This document shows, one piece after another, positions 53,036 through 63,204 of a stretch of 64,000 nucleotides of DNA. Every line of letters starts with the position of its first letter. The first letter of the stretch is position 1. The stretch comes from Burkholderia sp. BCC0322 (GTDB lineage Bacteria; Pseudomonadota; Gammaproteobacteria; Burkholderiales; Burkholderiaceae). The position numbers and the translations under genes were made by a program. Below the pieces are notes generated by a model. The model searched no databases. It was not told the origin of the DNA and saw nothing but the letters and a program-made list of their open reading frames with translations. The stretch spans positions 124,001-188,000 of the forward strand of contig NZ_CADFDU010000001.1 of the NCBI RefSeq assembly GCF_902833045.1, given 5' to 3'.

Positions 53036-53743
53036 CGATTACTGGCCGAATATCGTTCTTTTCAGTCAACGCCTTGTTCGACTTGCGAATGGCGAAAACA
53101 AGGCACCCCAGCCTGCCCGGACAACCGTTTCGGTACGGTTCGTAACGGTGGGCGCTGATGTCAGGGCGGTATCATAGCGCCTCAGGGCATCCCCCAATAT
53201 GCCGATTAGCTGGCCGCGCGTATTTGGGGGCCGATCAGGTCCGAAATCTTCCGCCGGATCCTCAGGCAAATCGGGGTGCCATCGAGGCGGTTTCGGCCGG
53301 CTTCGGATCTGTCTCGGCGCCGCTCGAGCCGGCATCCGGATGGACCAGTGGCGCCACTATCGACGCCATTCCGCACGGCAAGCGATTGGAAGATCCTCGA
53401 GCAAATGGGGCGCGAGCCCGCGATTCGACGATCCGTTCGAGGTCTGCGAGGCACACGTCGGACCGCCCCCCAATCCGGTTCAAGCCACGCCATTTTCAAG
53501 ACATGGTGGCAAGGCGCCCCTCGAGCGAACCGAACGATCGCGGGCAGGCACTTGACGCCCGGCTTTCCGCCCGCAAGCCGGGCGTTCGCTTTTTCCAGTC
53601 CGTGGCACCCTGTGAACAGTCATGGCCTCGCGTCGATCCGCCCGCCTTGCATCGCATCGTCATGCACCGCTTGACCTTACCATCATGGGAATGTTGATAC
53701 TGGGATCATTGGCGGCAAGAGCCGCGCATTCAGGGAATCCGAC
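53036..53743. other. Divergent intergenic region with an orphan terminator
   Basis: About 700 bases before copA. Frames on both strands (for example plus 53199-53555) have no motif I recognise. A strong plus-strand terminator at 53555-53595 implies a plus-strand transcript, so a decayed or non-coding gene may lie in 53180-53555. The copA promoter should lie in 53600-53740; no MerR/CueR gene is nearby. Confidence 0.4.
53555..53595 (+). terminator. Rho-independent terminator without an obvious gene
   Basis: ACGCCCGGCTT (53555-53565) and AAGCCGGGCGT (53575-53585) form an 11-bp perfect stem with a 9-base loop, followed by TCGCTTTTT. It lies 150 bases before copA. Confidence 0.8.
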
Positions 53744-56700
53744 ATGACTGAACCACTTGGCTCCGCAGCGCTGCATACGATCGCATTGAGCATCGACGGC
53801 ATGCATTGCGGCGGCTGCACGGGCCGCGTGCAGCGGGCGCTGGCCGCGGTGCCGGGCGTCGTCGAAGCGACGGTCGACCTCGACACTCACACGGCGACCG
53901 TGACCGCGCACGAAACGGTCGACGCCGCACAACTCATCGACGTTGTCGGCGCGGCCGGCTATCGCGCCGCCGTGCGTGCGTCGGTGCTCGAAGCCGCCAC
54001 GGCAGCGCATGCCCATCCTGTCGAAGCGCAGCCCACGCCGATGGCTGCGGCCACTTCCATTGCCATTGCCAGCCGGCAGCGGCCGGCCGACAGTACCGTC
54101 ATCGAACTCGATATCGACGGGATGACCTGCGCGTCCTGCGTGTCGCGCGTCGAAAAGGCGCTGGCGAAGGTGCCGGGCGTCACGCGCGCGTCGGTCAACC
54201 TCGCGACCGAACGGGCCACCGTCGACGCCGCGGCGAACATTTCCGCCGCGCAACTGGTGGACACCGTCAAGCAGGCCGGCTACGGCGCGACGCCGACCGT
54301 AACGGATGCCGGCGTCGCCGCGTTCGCACCTTCGTCGCCTGCCGCGCCCGCCAGCATCGAACTCGATATCGACGGGATGACCTGTGCGTCCTGCGTGTCG
54401 CGCGTCGAGAAAGCGCTGGCGAAGGTGCCGGGCGTCACGCGTGCATCGGTCAACCTCGCGACCGAACGGGCCACCGTCGACGCCGCGCCCGACGTGACTG
54501 CCGCCCGGCTCGCCGAAGCCGTGAAAGAAGCCGGCTATGGCGCAACGCCGGTTGCCGGCGGGACGATCCCACCGGCAGCCGCCACCGCCCCCGCCGATCT
54601 CGAACTCGACATCGGCGGGATGACCTGCGCGTCCTGCGCCGGCCGCGTCGAAAAGGCGCTGACCGCCGTGCCGGGCGTCGCGCGCGCTTCCGTCAACCTC
54701 GCGACCGAGCGTGCGTCGGTACACGGCGCCGGCGCGCTCGATGCCGCCGCGCTGATCGCGGCCGTCACCACAGCCGGCTACCGCGCGTCGCTCGCCGCCG
54801 CGTCTTCAGACGGTGCGACGACCGGCACTGCCGCGCAACCGGCCAGCTCGCCGCAAGACCCCGACGCCCGCAAGCGCCGCGAAGCGATTCGCGAACGCAA
54901 CCTCGTGATCGGGTCCGCCATGCTGAGCGCGCCCCTTGTCGCACCGATGCTCGTCGCGCCGTTCGGCATCGACCTGATGCTGCACGGCTGGCTCCAGCTC
55001 GTGCTCGCATCGATCGTCCAGTTCGGCTTCGGCGCGCGTTTCTATCGCGCAGCCTGGCATGCGGTGAAGGCGCGCACCGGCAACATGGATCTGCTCGTCG
55101 CGCTCGGCACGTCGGCCGCGTACGGGCTGAGCCTGTGGATGCTGCTGCGCGACCCCGCGCATCCCGGCCACCTGTACTTCGAGGCGTCGGCCGTCATCGT
55201 CACGCTGGTGCGCTTCGGCAAATGGCTCGAATCGCGCGCGAAGCGCCAGACCACCGACGCGATCCGCGCGCTGAACGCGCTGCGTCCCGACCGGGCGCGC
55301 GTCATCGAGCACGGCGTCGAGCGCGACGTGCCGCTGGCGCAGGTGCGCGTCGGCACGCACGTTAGCATCCGCCCCGGCGAGCGCGTGCCCGTCGATGGCC
55401 GGATCGTGTCGGGCCGCTCGCACATCGACGAATCGCTGATCACCGGCGAAAGCCTGCCCGTGCCGAAGGACGACGGCGACGCCGTCACCGCCGGCTCGAT
55501 CAACGGCGAGGGCGCGCTCGTCGTCGAAACCACCGCGATCGGCGCGGAAACGACGCTCGCGCGCATCATCCGCCTCGTTGAATCCGCGCAGGCCGAGAAG
55601 GCGCCGATCCAGCGGCTCGTCGATCGCGTGAGCGAGGTGTTCGTGCCGACGATCCTCGGCATCGCCTTGCTGACGCTGGTCGGCTGGCTGGTCGCCGGGG
55701 CCGGCACGGAAACCGCGATCCTCAACGCGGTCGCGGTGCTCGTCATCGCGTGCCCGTGCGCGCTCGGTCTCGCGACGCCCGCGGCGATCATGGCCGGCAC
55801 GGGCGTCGCGGCCCGGCACGGCGTGCTGATCAAGGATGCGCAGGCGCTCGAACTCGCGCAGCGCACGACCGTGATCGCGTTCGACAAGACCGGGACGCTG
55901 ACCGAAGGCAAGCCGTCCGTGACGGCGTTCGAAGCCATCGGCGTGCCGCATGACGAAGCGCTCGCGCTCGCGGCGGCGGTGCAGCGCCGGAGCGACCATC
56001 CGCTCGCGCGCGCCGTCGTCGCCGCGCACGATGCCGACCTGGCGGCACGCGGCGCTGCGGTGCTGCCGCCGGCCGTCGTCGCCGAGGCGCGTGCGGTGGC
56101 CGGACGCGGCGTGGAAGCACGCGTCGGCGGCCAGTTGCTCGCGCTCGGCAGCACGCGCTGGCGCGACGAACTCGGCATCGCGGTGCCGCCCGCGCTCGAC
56201 GCCCGCGCGGTGGAGCTCGAACGCGCGGGCAACACGATCTCGTGGCTGATGCGCGCCGATGCGCCGCGCGCGCTGCTCGCGCTGATCGCTTTCGGCGACA
56301 CCGTGAAGCCGGGCGCCCGCGACGCGATCGCGGCGCTGTCGGCGCGCGGCGTCGCGAGCGTGCTCGTGACGGGCGACAACCGCGGCAGCGCGGCCGCCGT
56401 CGCGGCGACCCTCGGCATCGGCGAGGTGCACGCACAGGTGCTGCCCGACGACAAGGCGCGCGTCGTCGCCGAGTTGAAGCGCACGCATGGCGGGATCGTC
56501 GCGATGGTCGGCGACGGGATCAACGATGCGCCCGCGCTCGCCGCGGCCGATGTCGGCATCGCGATGGCGACCGGCACGGACGTCGCGATGCACACGGCCG
56601 GCATCACGCTGATGCGCGGCGACCCGGCGCTCGTCGCCGACGCGATCGACATCTCGCGGCGCACTTACCGGAAGATCCAGCAGAACCTGTTCTGGGCGTT

Positions 56701-56842
56701 CGTCTACAACCTGGTCGGCGTGCCGCTCGCGGCGCTCGGCTGGCTGAACCCGGTGATCGCGGGCGCGGCGATGGCGTTTTCCAGCGTCAGCGTCGTGACC
56801 AACGCGCTGCTGTTGCGGAGATGGAAGGGGCGCGCGCGGTGA
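53744..56842 (+). CDS. copA: Cu(I)-exporting P1B-type ATPase with four metal-binding domains
   Basis: 1032 residues. Four HMA domains have GMxCxxC at C22/C25, C129/C132, C214/C217 and C295/C298, then eight helices with the Cu(I) gate C670-P-C672. D714 in DKTGTLT is phosphorylated, with SDHPLA and GDGINDAP further on. It pumps Cu(I) from cytosol to periplasm. Most bacterial CopA proteins have one or two HMA domains, so four is unusual. HMA2 and HMA3 are a recent duplication. GGGAATCC precedes the ATG. No CueR or CopZ gene adjoins it. Confidence 0.95.
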   Translation: MTEPLGSAALHTIALSIDGMHCGGCTGRVQRALAAVPGVVEATVDLDTHTATVTAHETVDAAQLIDVVGAAGYRAAVRASVLEAATAAHAHPVEAQPTPMAAATSIAIASRQRPADSTVIELDIDGMTCASCVSRVEKALAKVPGVTRASVNLATERATVDAAANISAAQLVDTVKQAGYGATPTVTDAGVAAFAPSSPAAPASIELDIDGMTCASCVSRVEKALAKVPGVTRASVNLATERATVDAAPDVTAARLAEAVKEAGYGATPVAGGTIPPAAATAPADLELDIGGMTCASCAGRVEKALTAVPGVARASVNLATERASVHGAGALDAAALIAAVTTAGYRASLAAASSDGATTGTAAQPASSPQDPDARKRREAIRERNLVIGSAMLSAPLVAPMLVAPFGIDLMLHGWLQLVLASIVQFGFGARFYRAAWHAVKARTGNMDLLVALGTSAAYGLSLWMLLRDPAHPGHLYFEASAVIVTLVRFGKWLESRAKRQTTDAIRALNALRPDRARVIEHGVERDVPLAQVRVGTHVSIRPGERVPVDGRIVSGRSHIDESLITGESLPVPKDDGDAVTAGSINGEGALVVETTAIGAETTLARIIRLVESAQAEKAPIQRLVDRVSEVFVPTILGIALLTLVGWLVAGAGTETAILNAVAVLVIACPCALGLATPAAIMAGTGVAARHGVLIKDAQALELAQRTTVIAFDKTGTLTEGKPSVTAFEAIGVPHDEALALAAAVQRRSDHPLARAVVAAHDADLAARGAAVLPPAVVAEARAVAGRGVEARVGGQLLALGSTRWRDELGIAVPPALDARAVELERAGNTISWLMRADAPRALLALIAFGDTVKPGARDAIAALSARGVASVLVTGDNRGSAAAVAATLGIGEVHAQVLPDDKARVVAELKRTHGGIVAMVGDGINDAPALAAADVGIAMATGTDVAMHTAGITLMRGDPALVADAIDISRRTYRKIQQNLFWAFVYNLVGVPLAALGWLNPVIAGAAMAFSSVSVVTNALLLRRWKGRAR
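54101..54487 (+). repeat. Duplicated HMA-domain segment in copA
   Basis: Bases 54101-54232 and 54356-54487 (132 bases each, 255 apart) differ at only five positions, all synonymous. They encode identical residues 120-163 and 205-248. Recent duplication or gene conversion. Confidence 0.9.
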
Positions 56843-56860
56843 CGCGTGCCGGGGACGTAT

Positions 56861-56886
56861 GTCGAACGGCCGGATGGCCGTTCGAC
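56861..56886 (+). terminator. Perfect hairpin downstream of copA
   Basis: GTCGAACGGCC, loop GGAT, then GGCCGTTCGAC: an 11-bp perfect stem 18 bases after the copA stop. No long T-run (ACTTTC follows), so it may also stabilise the transcript end. Confidence 0.65.
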
Positions 56887-56984
56887 ACTTTCGGCAGGCG
56901 AAAGTAGCGAGAGAGTGGGCCCGCGCTGGCCGATCGCGGCGAGTCGAATCGCCAGCGCATGACGACACGGGGCCGGCGGCGGCT

Positions 56985-57464
56985 TCAGTCCGAAATGACT
57001 GACTTGATCAAGGTCGTCGTGATCGGCGCGAAACCGCAAGCACGATACAGCGCGCGGGCCGCCGCGTTGTGATTGAACACCGACAGCCCGATCTCGGTGA
57101 CGCCGTACCGGCGCGCCTCGGCGTCGAGCGCCTCGAGCGTGCGCGTGGCCCAGCCCTGGCGGCGCCGGGACGGGGCGATGTCGAGGTCGTAGATGAACAG
57201 CGTGCGGTTCGGCCCTTCGGGCACGATCGCGTACCAGAGGTCGCCCACCGCGTCGCCGCTGGCGCCGTCGATGAGCACTACGAGGGTCTGGCCGGAAGTA
57301 CGCAGGCCGTCCGGCAGCAGCGTGTCGAAACAGGCGCGCGCCCGGTCGGCCGCGTCTTCGACAGCATTTTGTCCGGATGAAACGAGATCGTTCGCGTAGC
57401 CGTCGATGGCTCGCGTGCGGTATGCGTGGAATTCGCTGGCCGTCATCGGTCGCATCTGCAGCAT
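56985..57464 (-). CDS. GNAT-family N-acetyltransferase
   Basis: 159 residues. The acetyl-CoA motif is LDIAPSRRRQGWATRTLEAL, with IGLSVFNHNAAARALYRACGF after it, the classic RimI-like end. The N-terminal half (MTASEFHAYRTRAIDGYAND) is typical of single-domain GNATs of unknown substrate. ATG 57464 is chosen; 57455 is possible. Convergent with copA. Confidence 0.9.
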   Translation of the reverse strand: MLQMRPMTASEFHAYRTRAIDGYANDLVSSGQNAVEDAADRARACFDTLLPDGLRTSGQTLVVLIDGASGDAVGDLWYAIVPEGPNRTLFIYDLDIAPSRRRQGWATRTLEALDAEARRYGVTEIGLSVFNHNAAARALYRACGFAPITTTLIKSVISD

Positions 57465-57574
57465 GGCCCGGTCACCCTGAACGGAATCGGACTTCCAGTG
57501 TAGCGGGACGGTCGCACCGGCGCGCGATGCGGCGGCGGAAAGCGGGCAGGCAGGTGCGCCGAGCGCCGCGCTGA

Positions 57575-57620
57575 CAGCGAATCAGCGAATCAGCGAATCA
57601 GCGAATCAGCGAATCAGCGA
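57575..57620. repeat. Octamer tandem repeat at a stop codon
   Basis: 5.75 perfect copies of CAGCGAAT. The first minus-strand unit contains the TGA stop of the 51-residue gene. Eight-base units shift frame with each copy, but stop codons recur in the array, so the protein end is fixed. Confidence 0.92.
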
Positions 57621-57769
57621 CGGTACAGAACGATCGGCACGAGGTGCGCACGGCGCACGCGCTCAGCTTCGGCACGACGCGCAGCGTACGAGTATTCGGC
57701 GTCGAGCGGCAGGTGCGGGGACACGAAAAGGTCGTCGATCTTTTGCAGCAGGGCGAGGATGAAGCTCAT
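57614..57769 (-). CDS. Small conserved-type protein of unknown function
   Basis: 51 residues: MSFILALLQKIDDLFVSPHL, then PLDAEYSYAARRAEAERVRR and AHLVPIVLYRR. The amphipathic N-terminus and basic Ala/Arg/Glu helix resemble short Burkholderia proteins of unknown role. GGAGTCTCAC precedes the ATG. Two AGGGAAAACCCT motifs lie 25 and 55 bases upstream, and an octamer repeat starts at the stop. Confidence 0.7.
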   Translation of the reverse strand: MSFILALLQKIDDLFVSPHLPLDAEYSYAARRAEAERVRRAHLVPIVLYRR

Positions 57770-57793
57770 GTGAGACTCCTGACAGATGTGGCT

Positions 57794-57835
57794 AGGGTTT
57801 TCCCTTAGATTGACTCCATTCTAAGGGTTTTCCCT
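57794..57835. promoter_or_regulatory. Paired AGGGTTTTCCCT motifs
   Basis: AGGGTTTTCCCT occurs at 57794-57805 and 57824-57835, 30 bases apart (about three helical turns), upstream of the 51-residue gene. A third copy precedes the 74-residue gene at 47387. Same-face spacing is typical of a dimeric regulator. Confidence 0.6.
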
Positions 57836-57944
57836 GAACTCTGCCAGCACACCGCATCAGTTTGCCGCATGGACGCAATGGCCGATCGCCAGTACATGAC
57901 GGCGATCCTTGCGCCGTCGGGCTCCCAGGATAGGGTCGAAACGA

Positions 57945-59327
57945 TTAACGCGTACGGCGAGCACGCTTCGCGACGGCCGCCTCGCGATTCGCGTTGCGCT
58001 GAAGCCTGTCGACCTGCGAAAGAAGCGCTTCGTGATGCTCCTCGAGCGTCATCAGCGTTGCCTGCTGCGTCGACAGATCGGCCGCGAGGCGATCGATCCG
58101 CTGCTGCTTCGTGGCCGCATCCTGCTTCAGGTGCGCGATCTGCCGCGTCTGCATCACCAGCGCGACGAGCCCGGCCAACACGACGACGGCCAGCGCCAGC
58201 AGCAGGCGGTTGACGCGGCGCATCTCGCGATCGGCCATGCGCGTCAGGCCGTCCACGTCGGCCTGCAGGGCGGCGAGCCGGTCGGTCAGCGGGCGCAGGT
58301 GTATATCCGGATCGAAGGCTGGCACGGCCGGTTGCGCGCGCTCCGCCGACGGCTTCGTGACAAAGGAGGCAGCGGAAGCCATCGGCTGCGTGACGGGGGA
58401 TACGGTGGCGTCGGCACGCGGCGCGGCGTCATGGGTGTTCGCGGTGTTCGCGGTGACTGCCGGCTTGGCCGGCTGCGTCGACATCTGCGGCTCGACCGGC
58501 GCCACCGGGTCCGGCGTCGTGCTCGCGCCGGCCGCCTCCGGCGCCGTGTCGACGCTCGTCACGACCGGCGCGGATGGCCCCGCTGTCGCGTCGCTTGCAC
58601 CGGCCGCCGCCCGGCGCTTGCCGCCCGACGACGCACGACGTTCCTTCACGGCGCCATCGTAAGATTGCCGTTCGCGGGATTTGCCGGCGGCAGCAGCAGC
58701 CACAGCCTTCTCGACTTCACCGCCAGCCGCTCGAGATTCGGTCGCCTTCGCCGCAGCATCATCGGTTGCTTGCAGCTTGGTCGCCACCGTGGCGGCGCCA
58801 TCGTCCGCAGGCACATCGGCGCCCTTCGTCGCAACGCCATCGCCCACGGAAATATCGACAGCCTTCATCGCAGCGGCGCCAGAAGCCGGCACGACGCCGG
58901 CGTTCGCAACATCGTCGCCTTCAGGCGCCGAAGCGCCATGCGCCACCGTCGTGATTGCCGGCGTCGCCGCACCTTCTGCTGCTTCCACCTGTCCTGCCGC
59001 GGCCACCCCTTCCGGCGCGCTGAACCCGTCCAGCGCGGCCTGCCGTCCGGAGGCCACATCGTCCGCGACATCGACGGCCGCGTCGAATTGCGCACCCGCT
59101 TCGTCACGCGCCACAGCCGGCGCGCGCTCACCCGGCTCGGGCACCGGATCGCCAAAAAGGTCGAGCGTCCGTTCGTCCCGCGACGCCTCACCGGCCGGGG
59201 CACTGCCAGGCCGCGCCGTCGCCCTTGCGGATGTACTGCCCGCGGCGGCAGCCGAACGCTGACGAGAACGGGCCGACGAACGATTGGAACGGAAGCGGGA
59301 GCGAGGCGAGGAAACGGATTCGGTCAT
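57945..59327 (-). CDS. Low-complexity membrane protein with coiled coil
   Basis: 460 residues. Residues 1-330 are Ala/Ser/Asp/Gly-rich and disordered-looking, starting MTESVSSPRSRFRSNRSSAR with TLDLFGDPVPEPGE. One membrane helix lies at about 380-400 (LLLALAVVVLAGLVALVM), followed by a coiled coil (QDAATKQQRIDRLAADLSTQ, EEHHEALLSQVDRLQR) and a basic end. Type II-like topology is inferred. Function unknown. MgtC is the next gene upstream on the same strand. Confidence 0.65.
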   Translation of the reverse strand: MTESVSSPRSRFRSNRSSARSRQRSAAAAGSTSARATARPGSAPAGEASRDERTLDLFGDPVPEPGERAPAVARDEAGAQFDAAVDVADDVASGRQAALDGFSAPEGVAAAGQVEAAEGAATPAITTVAHGASAPEGDDVANAGVVPASGAAAMKAVDISVGDGVATKGADVPADDGAATVATKLQATDDAAAKATESRAAGGEVEKAVAAAAAGKSRERQSYDGAVKERRASSGGKRRAAAGASDATAGPSAPVVTSVDTAPEAAGASTTPDPVAPVEPQMSTQPAKPAVTANTANTHDAAPRADATVSPVTQPMASAASFVTKPSAERAQPAVPAFDPDIHLRPLTDRLAALQADVDGLTRMADREMRRVNRLLLALAVVVLAGLVALVMQTRQIAHLKQDAATKQQRIDRLAADLSTQQATLMTLEEHHEALLSQVDRLQRNANREAAVAKRARRTR

Positions 59328-59419
59328 GGAAATCGGATGGAATGGCCCGCAAGCGCGGACCCGGATGTCGAACGGAATCGGTGGTCGGCCATTGTCGCAT
59401 GCCCCGTTGCCGATTCAGC

Positions 59420-60118
59420 CTATTCGTCGCCCGACAACCCGTTGCCCTCGTCGAAACGCGTCACACCGTTCAGCGCACGCAGCTTGTCGCAGATCGCCTG
59501 GTATTCGAGTTCCGACACGCGCGCGAGCGCGATGCGCACCTCGTCGTGCTCGCCCGTGTCGTCGGCACGCTGCACGATGAACTGCTTCACGCGCGCACTG
59601 TCCGGGCCGAGCGCCGCGTGCAGCGAATCGAAGTTCAGCGTGCCGCTCATGACCGTCAGCGCGAGCTGGCGCCGCTGTCGCACCGTGAAGTAGCGTCGCT
59701 CCAGCGGCTTGATGCCGGCCAGGATGATCAGGATGATGATCGTCGCCGAAATCGACGCGACGTAGAGCCCGCCGCCCACCGCGAGGCCGATCGCGGCGAC
59801 CGACCACAGGCTCGCGGCGGTCGTCAGCCCGCGCACGATCTCGCCGCGCAGCAGGATCGAGCCCGCGCCGAGGAAGCCGATGCCCGACACGACCTGCGCG
59901 GCGATCCGCGACGGATCGAGCACGACGTGCTCGTTGCTGCCGAGCACGTCGGCGAACCCGAACGCCGACACGATCATGATCAGCGTCGAACCGACACAGA
60001 CGAGCATGTGCGTGCGCAGGCCGGCCGCCCACGCCAGGCGCTCGCGCTCGAAGCCGATGACGCTGCCCAGCGCCGCCGCGAGAACGAGCCGCGTCACGAG
60101 CTCCAGGTTGCTCAGCAT
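59420..60118 (-). CDS. MgtC/SapB-family membrane protein
   Basis: 232 residues. Four or five N-terminal helices carry the MgtC signatures RTHMLVCVGSTLIMIVSAFG, QVVSGIGFLGAGSILL and GLTTAASLWSVAAIGLAVGG; a cytoplasmic ACT-like domain follows (about 145-225). Family members support survival in low Mg and in macrophages by acting on the F1Fo ATPase or related targets. AAAGGAGAT precedes ATG 60118. Divergent from the AGE-family gene. Confidence 0.92.
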   Translation of the reverse strand: MLSNLELVTRLVLAAALGSVIGFERERLAWAAGLRTHMLVCVGSTLIMIVSAFGFADVLGSNEHVVLDPSRIAAQVVSGIGFLGAGSILLRGEIVRGLTTAASLWSVAAIGLAVGGGLYVASISATIIILIILAGIKPLERRYFTVRQRRQLALTVMSGTLNFDSLHAALGPDSARVKQFIVQRADDTGEHDEVRIALARVSELEYQAICDKLRALNGVTRFDEGNGLSGDE

Positions 60119-60232
60119 GCGATTTATCTCCTTTTTTGGTGCCGGCCGCGCGGAATGTTTTATCCTTGGCCCCGGCCGCGCCGATCCTCCGGGCCGCGCC
60201 GACACGTTCAGATCCAAGCGCTCAACCCCGTC

Positions 60233-61342
60233 ATGTCCGTTTCCGACTCCGCTTCCGCCCAGGCCGCCCAGGTGCGCCACCATTTCGCGCACGTCGTCTT
60301 GCCGATCTGGCGGGGTTCAGGGTTCGACCACGCGTTGCAGCTACCGTTCGAGGCCGTCGATCCGGCCACCCACGCGCCGCTGCCTGTCACCCGTTATCGC
60401 GCAATGGCCTGCGCGCGGCAACTGTTCGTGTTCGCGCAGGCCGGCGACACCGCGCACGCAGCCACGCTGTTCGACGCGCTGGGCCGGCACTTTCGCGACC
60501 CGCGCCACGGTGGCTGGCACTACAGCGTGGACGCGCAGGGCGCACCGCTCGACACGACCAAGGATCTCTATACGCACGCCTTCATCGTGTTCGCGTGCGC
60601 CGCGTGGTATGCGGCATCGGGCGACGCCGCCGCGCGCCGGGCGGCCGAGGACACCGCCGCGCTGATTCAGGACCGTTTCGCGCCACGCCCCGGCGACGCG
60701 CTGCTCGATGCGGCGCGCCGCGCCGATTTCTCGTCATCCGGCAGCGGGGCGCTGCAGAATCCGCTGATGCACCTGACCGAAGCGTGGCTCGCGGCGGCCG
60801 ATGCATTCGGCGACGCGGCGTTCGACGATGCACTCGCGCACACCGCGCAGGCCGTCGAGCGCACGTTCGTCGACCCGGCAACCGGCTGCGTGGCCGAGCT
60901 GCCGCTCGGCGCGGCCGACAACCGTTTCGAGCCCGGCCATCAGTTCGAGTGGTTCTATCTGGTCAATGCGGCCGGCGTGCGGCTCGCGCAGACCGGGCTC
61001 CCCGGCGCGCTGGCGCGTGCGTTCGCGTTCGCGGAGCAATACGGCGTCGACACGCAGACGGGCGGCGTCTGCGCGGCGCTCGACGCGCAAGGCGCGTGTA
61101 TCGACGGCACACAGCGGATCTGGGCGCAGACCGAGTACCTGCGCGCGCTCGCGACGCACGGCGGCACGCCGGCCTCCGCGCCGCTCGCGCGGCAGATCGA
61201 ACGCTTCGCCGCGCGCTTCCTGCATCCGCGCGGCTGGTTCGAGTGCAAGACGGCTGACGGGCAGGTGTCGCGCGCCGACATGCCGTCGACGACGCCCTAC
61301 CACCTCGCGACCGCCTACGCGGCGCTGCCGGCCGGTTCGTAA
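60233..61342 (+). CDS. AGE-family epimerase/isomerase
   Basis: 369 residues, (alpha/alpha)6-barrel of the N-acylglucosamine 2-epimerase/mannose isomerase group. Seen: [83 protein letters not shown] and [13 protein letters not shown], with the catalytic His residues in YTHAF and PGHQFEW. Substrate (mannose, N-acetylglucosamine, cellobiose) is undecided. Its 3' end overlaps the chemoreceptor gene by 28 bases on the other strand. Confidence 0.9.
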   Translation: MSVSDSASAQAAQVRHHFAHVVLPIWRGSGFDHALQLPFEAVDPATHAPLPVTRYRAMACARQLFVFAQAGDTAHAATLFDALGRHFRDPRHGGWHYSVDAQGAPLDTTKDLYTHAFIVFACAAWYAASGDAAARRAAEDTAALIQDRFAPRPGDALLDAARRADFSSSGSGALQNPLMHLTEAWLAAADAFGDAAFDDALAHTAQAVERTFVDPATGCVAELPLGAADNRFEPGHQFEWFYLVNAAGVRLAQTGLPGALARAFAFAEQYGVDTQTGGVCAALDAQGACIDGTQRIWAQTEYLRALATHGGTPASAPLARQIERFAARFLHPRGWFECKTADGQVSRADMPSTTPYHLATAYAALPAGS

Positions 61343-62934
61343 CCCGCGTCGGCGAACGACGGCGCCGCGCGTTCGCCGCGTGCGGCGCGGCCATCGCCGA
61401 GTTCGAACACCGACACCGCCTGCATCAGGTGCGCGGTCTGGTCGTTCAGCGACGCGGCCGCCGCCGCGACCTCCTCCACCAGCGCCGCGTTCTGCTGCGT
61501 CAGTTGATCCATCTGCGTGACGGCCTGGTTCACCTGCTCGATCCCGACGCTCTGCTCGACCGACGCCGCCGTGATTTCGGACATCGTCTGCACGACGCGC
61601 GTGATCGACGCCGACACCGTCCGCATCGCGTCGCCGGCGCGCTCGACGAGTTCCGCGCCGCCGTTGATCTGCGCGACCGAATCCTCGATCAGCGCCTTGA
61701 TCTCCTTCGCCGATTGCGCGCTGCGCTGCGCGAGCGAGCGCACTTCGCCCGCGACGACCGCGAAGCCGCGCCCTTGTTCGCCTGCGCGCGCGGCTTCCAC
61801 CGCCGCATTCAGTGCAAGGATGTTGGTCTGGAACGCGATGCCGTCGATCACCGAGATGATCTCCGCGATCCGCCCCGAGCTTTGCGCGATACCGCGCATC
61901 CGGTCGATCACGCTGTCGACCACGCCGCCGCCGTGGCTCGTCGCCTCGAGCGCCGCGTCGGCCAGCGCGCTCGCCGCGCGCGCACTGTCGGTGTTCTGCC
62001 GGACGGTCGCCGTCAGTTCCTCCATGCTCGCGGCCGTTTCCTCGAGCGATGCGGCCTGGGTGCCCGTGCGCGCCGACAGGTCGGCGTTGCCGCCCGCGAT
62101 CTCGCCCGCACCGAGGTGGATCGCGTCAGACGCTTGACGCACGGTGCGCACGGTGCCCGCGATGCTCGTCTGCATCGCGGCGAGGCCGCGCAGCATCCGG
62201 TCGATCTCGAACACGCCGCCTGCCCGCACGACTTCATCGAGCCGGCCCTGCGCGATCCGCTCGAAATGGCGGCCGGCTTCTTCCAGCGGCGCGACGACCG
62301 CGCGCCGCGCGGCCGCGTAGATCGCCGCGCTCGCCGCGAGCATCGCCACCAGCAGCACGATGCCGACCGACTTGAACCAGAGCATGCCACCGTCGATCGT
62401 GTCGAGCGCCGTGCGGCTCGATGCGCCGCCATAGTCGGTAAAGCGGCGCAGCTCGGCGATATAGGCGTCCTGGATGCTCTGCGTCGGCTGATCGAGGAAT
62501 GCCTGGATGTTGTCGGCGCCGAGGAACTGCACGAGTTCGCCCAGCGCGCCGCGCAGCGCGCGATAGCGCTCGGCGAGCGCCGCGACGCGCGCGCGGTTCG
62601 CATCGTCGACCGGCTGCGCGGCCGTCAGCGCGGCGAACGCCTTGTCCGCTTCCGCGAGCGAAACGCCTGCATGGCGAATGATGTCCTCGGGTTTCGGGCC
62701 GCCGCGCACCATCCGCGTGCCGGCGCGCGACAGGTTGATGCGCGCGTCGAGCAACTGCTGGGTCGCCTGGCTGGCCGCCTCGACCTGCGTGATCGCGACG
62801 TTCGACAGATCGTCGACCCCGCTGCGCGTCGATTTGAGCGCCCAGAAACCGAGCGCCTCGATCGCGAACAGGAAAAGGCAGAACACGGTCAACACGCCGA
62901 GCAGACCCGACGCGAGCTTGATTTTTCCAAACAT
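61315..62934 (-). CDS. Methyl-accepting chemotaxis protein
   Basis: 539 residues. TM1 (about 10-30), a four-helix-bundle-type periplasmic domain (about 32-188; Tar-like, TarH/4HB), TM2 (about 190-211), HAMP (about 212-262) and a signalling domain with hairpin tip [20 protein letters not shown] and [20 protein letters not shown]. No C-terminal NWETF-type pentapeptide is seen (ends EPAGSAA), so CheR tethering is unlikely. ATG 62934 starts at [10 protein letters not shown]. Ligand unknown. Confidence 0.95.
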   Translation of the reverse strand: MFGKIKLASGLLGVLTVFCLFLFAIEALGFWALKSTRSGVDDLSNVAITQVEAASQATQQLLDARINLSRAGTRMVRGGPKPEDIIRHAGVSLAEADKAFAALTAAQPVDDANRARVAALAERYRALRGALGELVQFLGADNIQAFLDQPTQSIQDAYIAELRRFTDYGGASSRTALDTIDGGMLWFKSVGIVLLVAMLAASAAIYAAARRAVVAPLEEAGRHFERIAQGRLDEVVRAGGVFEIDRMLRGLAAMQTSIAGTVRTVRQASDAIHLGAGEIAGGNADLSARTGTQAASLEETAASMEELTATVRQNTDSARAASALADAALEATSHGGGVVDSVIDRMRGIAQSSGRIAEIISVIDGIAFQTNILALNAAVEAARAGEQGRGFAVVAGEVRSLAQRSAQSAKEIKALIEDSVAQINGGAELVERAGDAMRTVSASITRVVQTMSEITAASVEQSVGIEQVNQAVTQMDQLTQQNAALVEEVAAAAASLNDQTAHLMQAVSVFELGDGRAARGERAAPSFADAGYEPAGSAA

Positions 62935-63204
62935 GGGGGAGATTCCTGGAAAGCGGACGATGAGGCAATGCCCCGGCATTAGCGGCATTTCTTCGTCGGA
63001 CTTTAGGTGCGGACGGCGGCGAAGTGCGCGTTGCCCGCGCATTCCCGTCGAATTGCCCGCAAACAGGGAAATCTACGACATTCGACGCAATAATCGCGTC
63101 GCCTCGCGCCGGAAATTGCACGAAATGCGGACGAATTTCCTTGCTTATCCGCATCCCCCTTCCTAGAGTTCAGCGCAAGCGGGCACTCATTTCGAGGAAA
63201 GTCG

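Noticed and set aside
54806-56968. A 720-codon minus-strand frame opposite copA
   Set aside because: No motif and Arg/Asp/His-rich; it is the shadow of the ATPase gene.
57575-57620. Octamer repeats considered as a CRISPR array
   Set aside because: Units are contiguous 8-mers without spacers and there are no cas genes.
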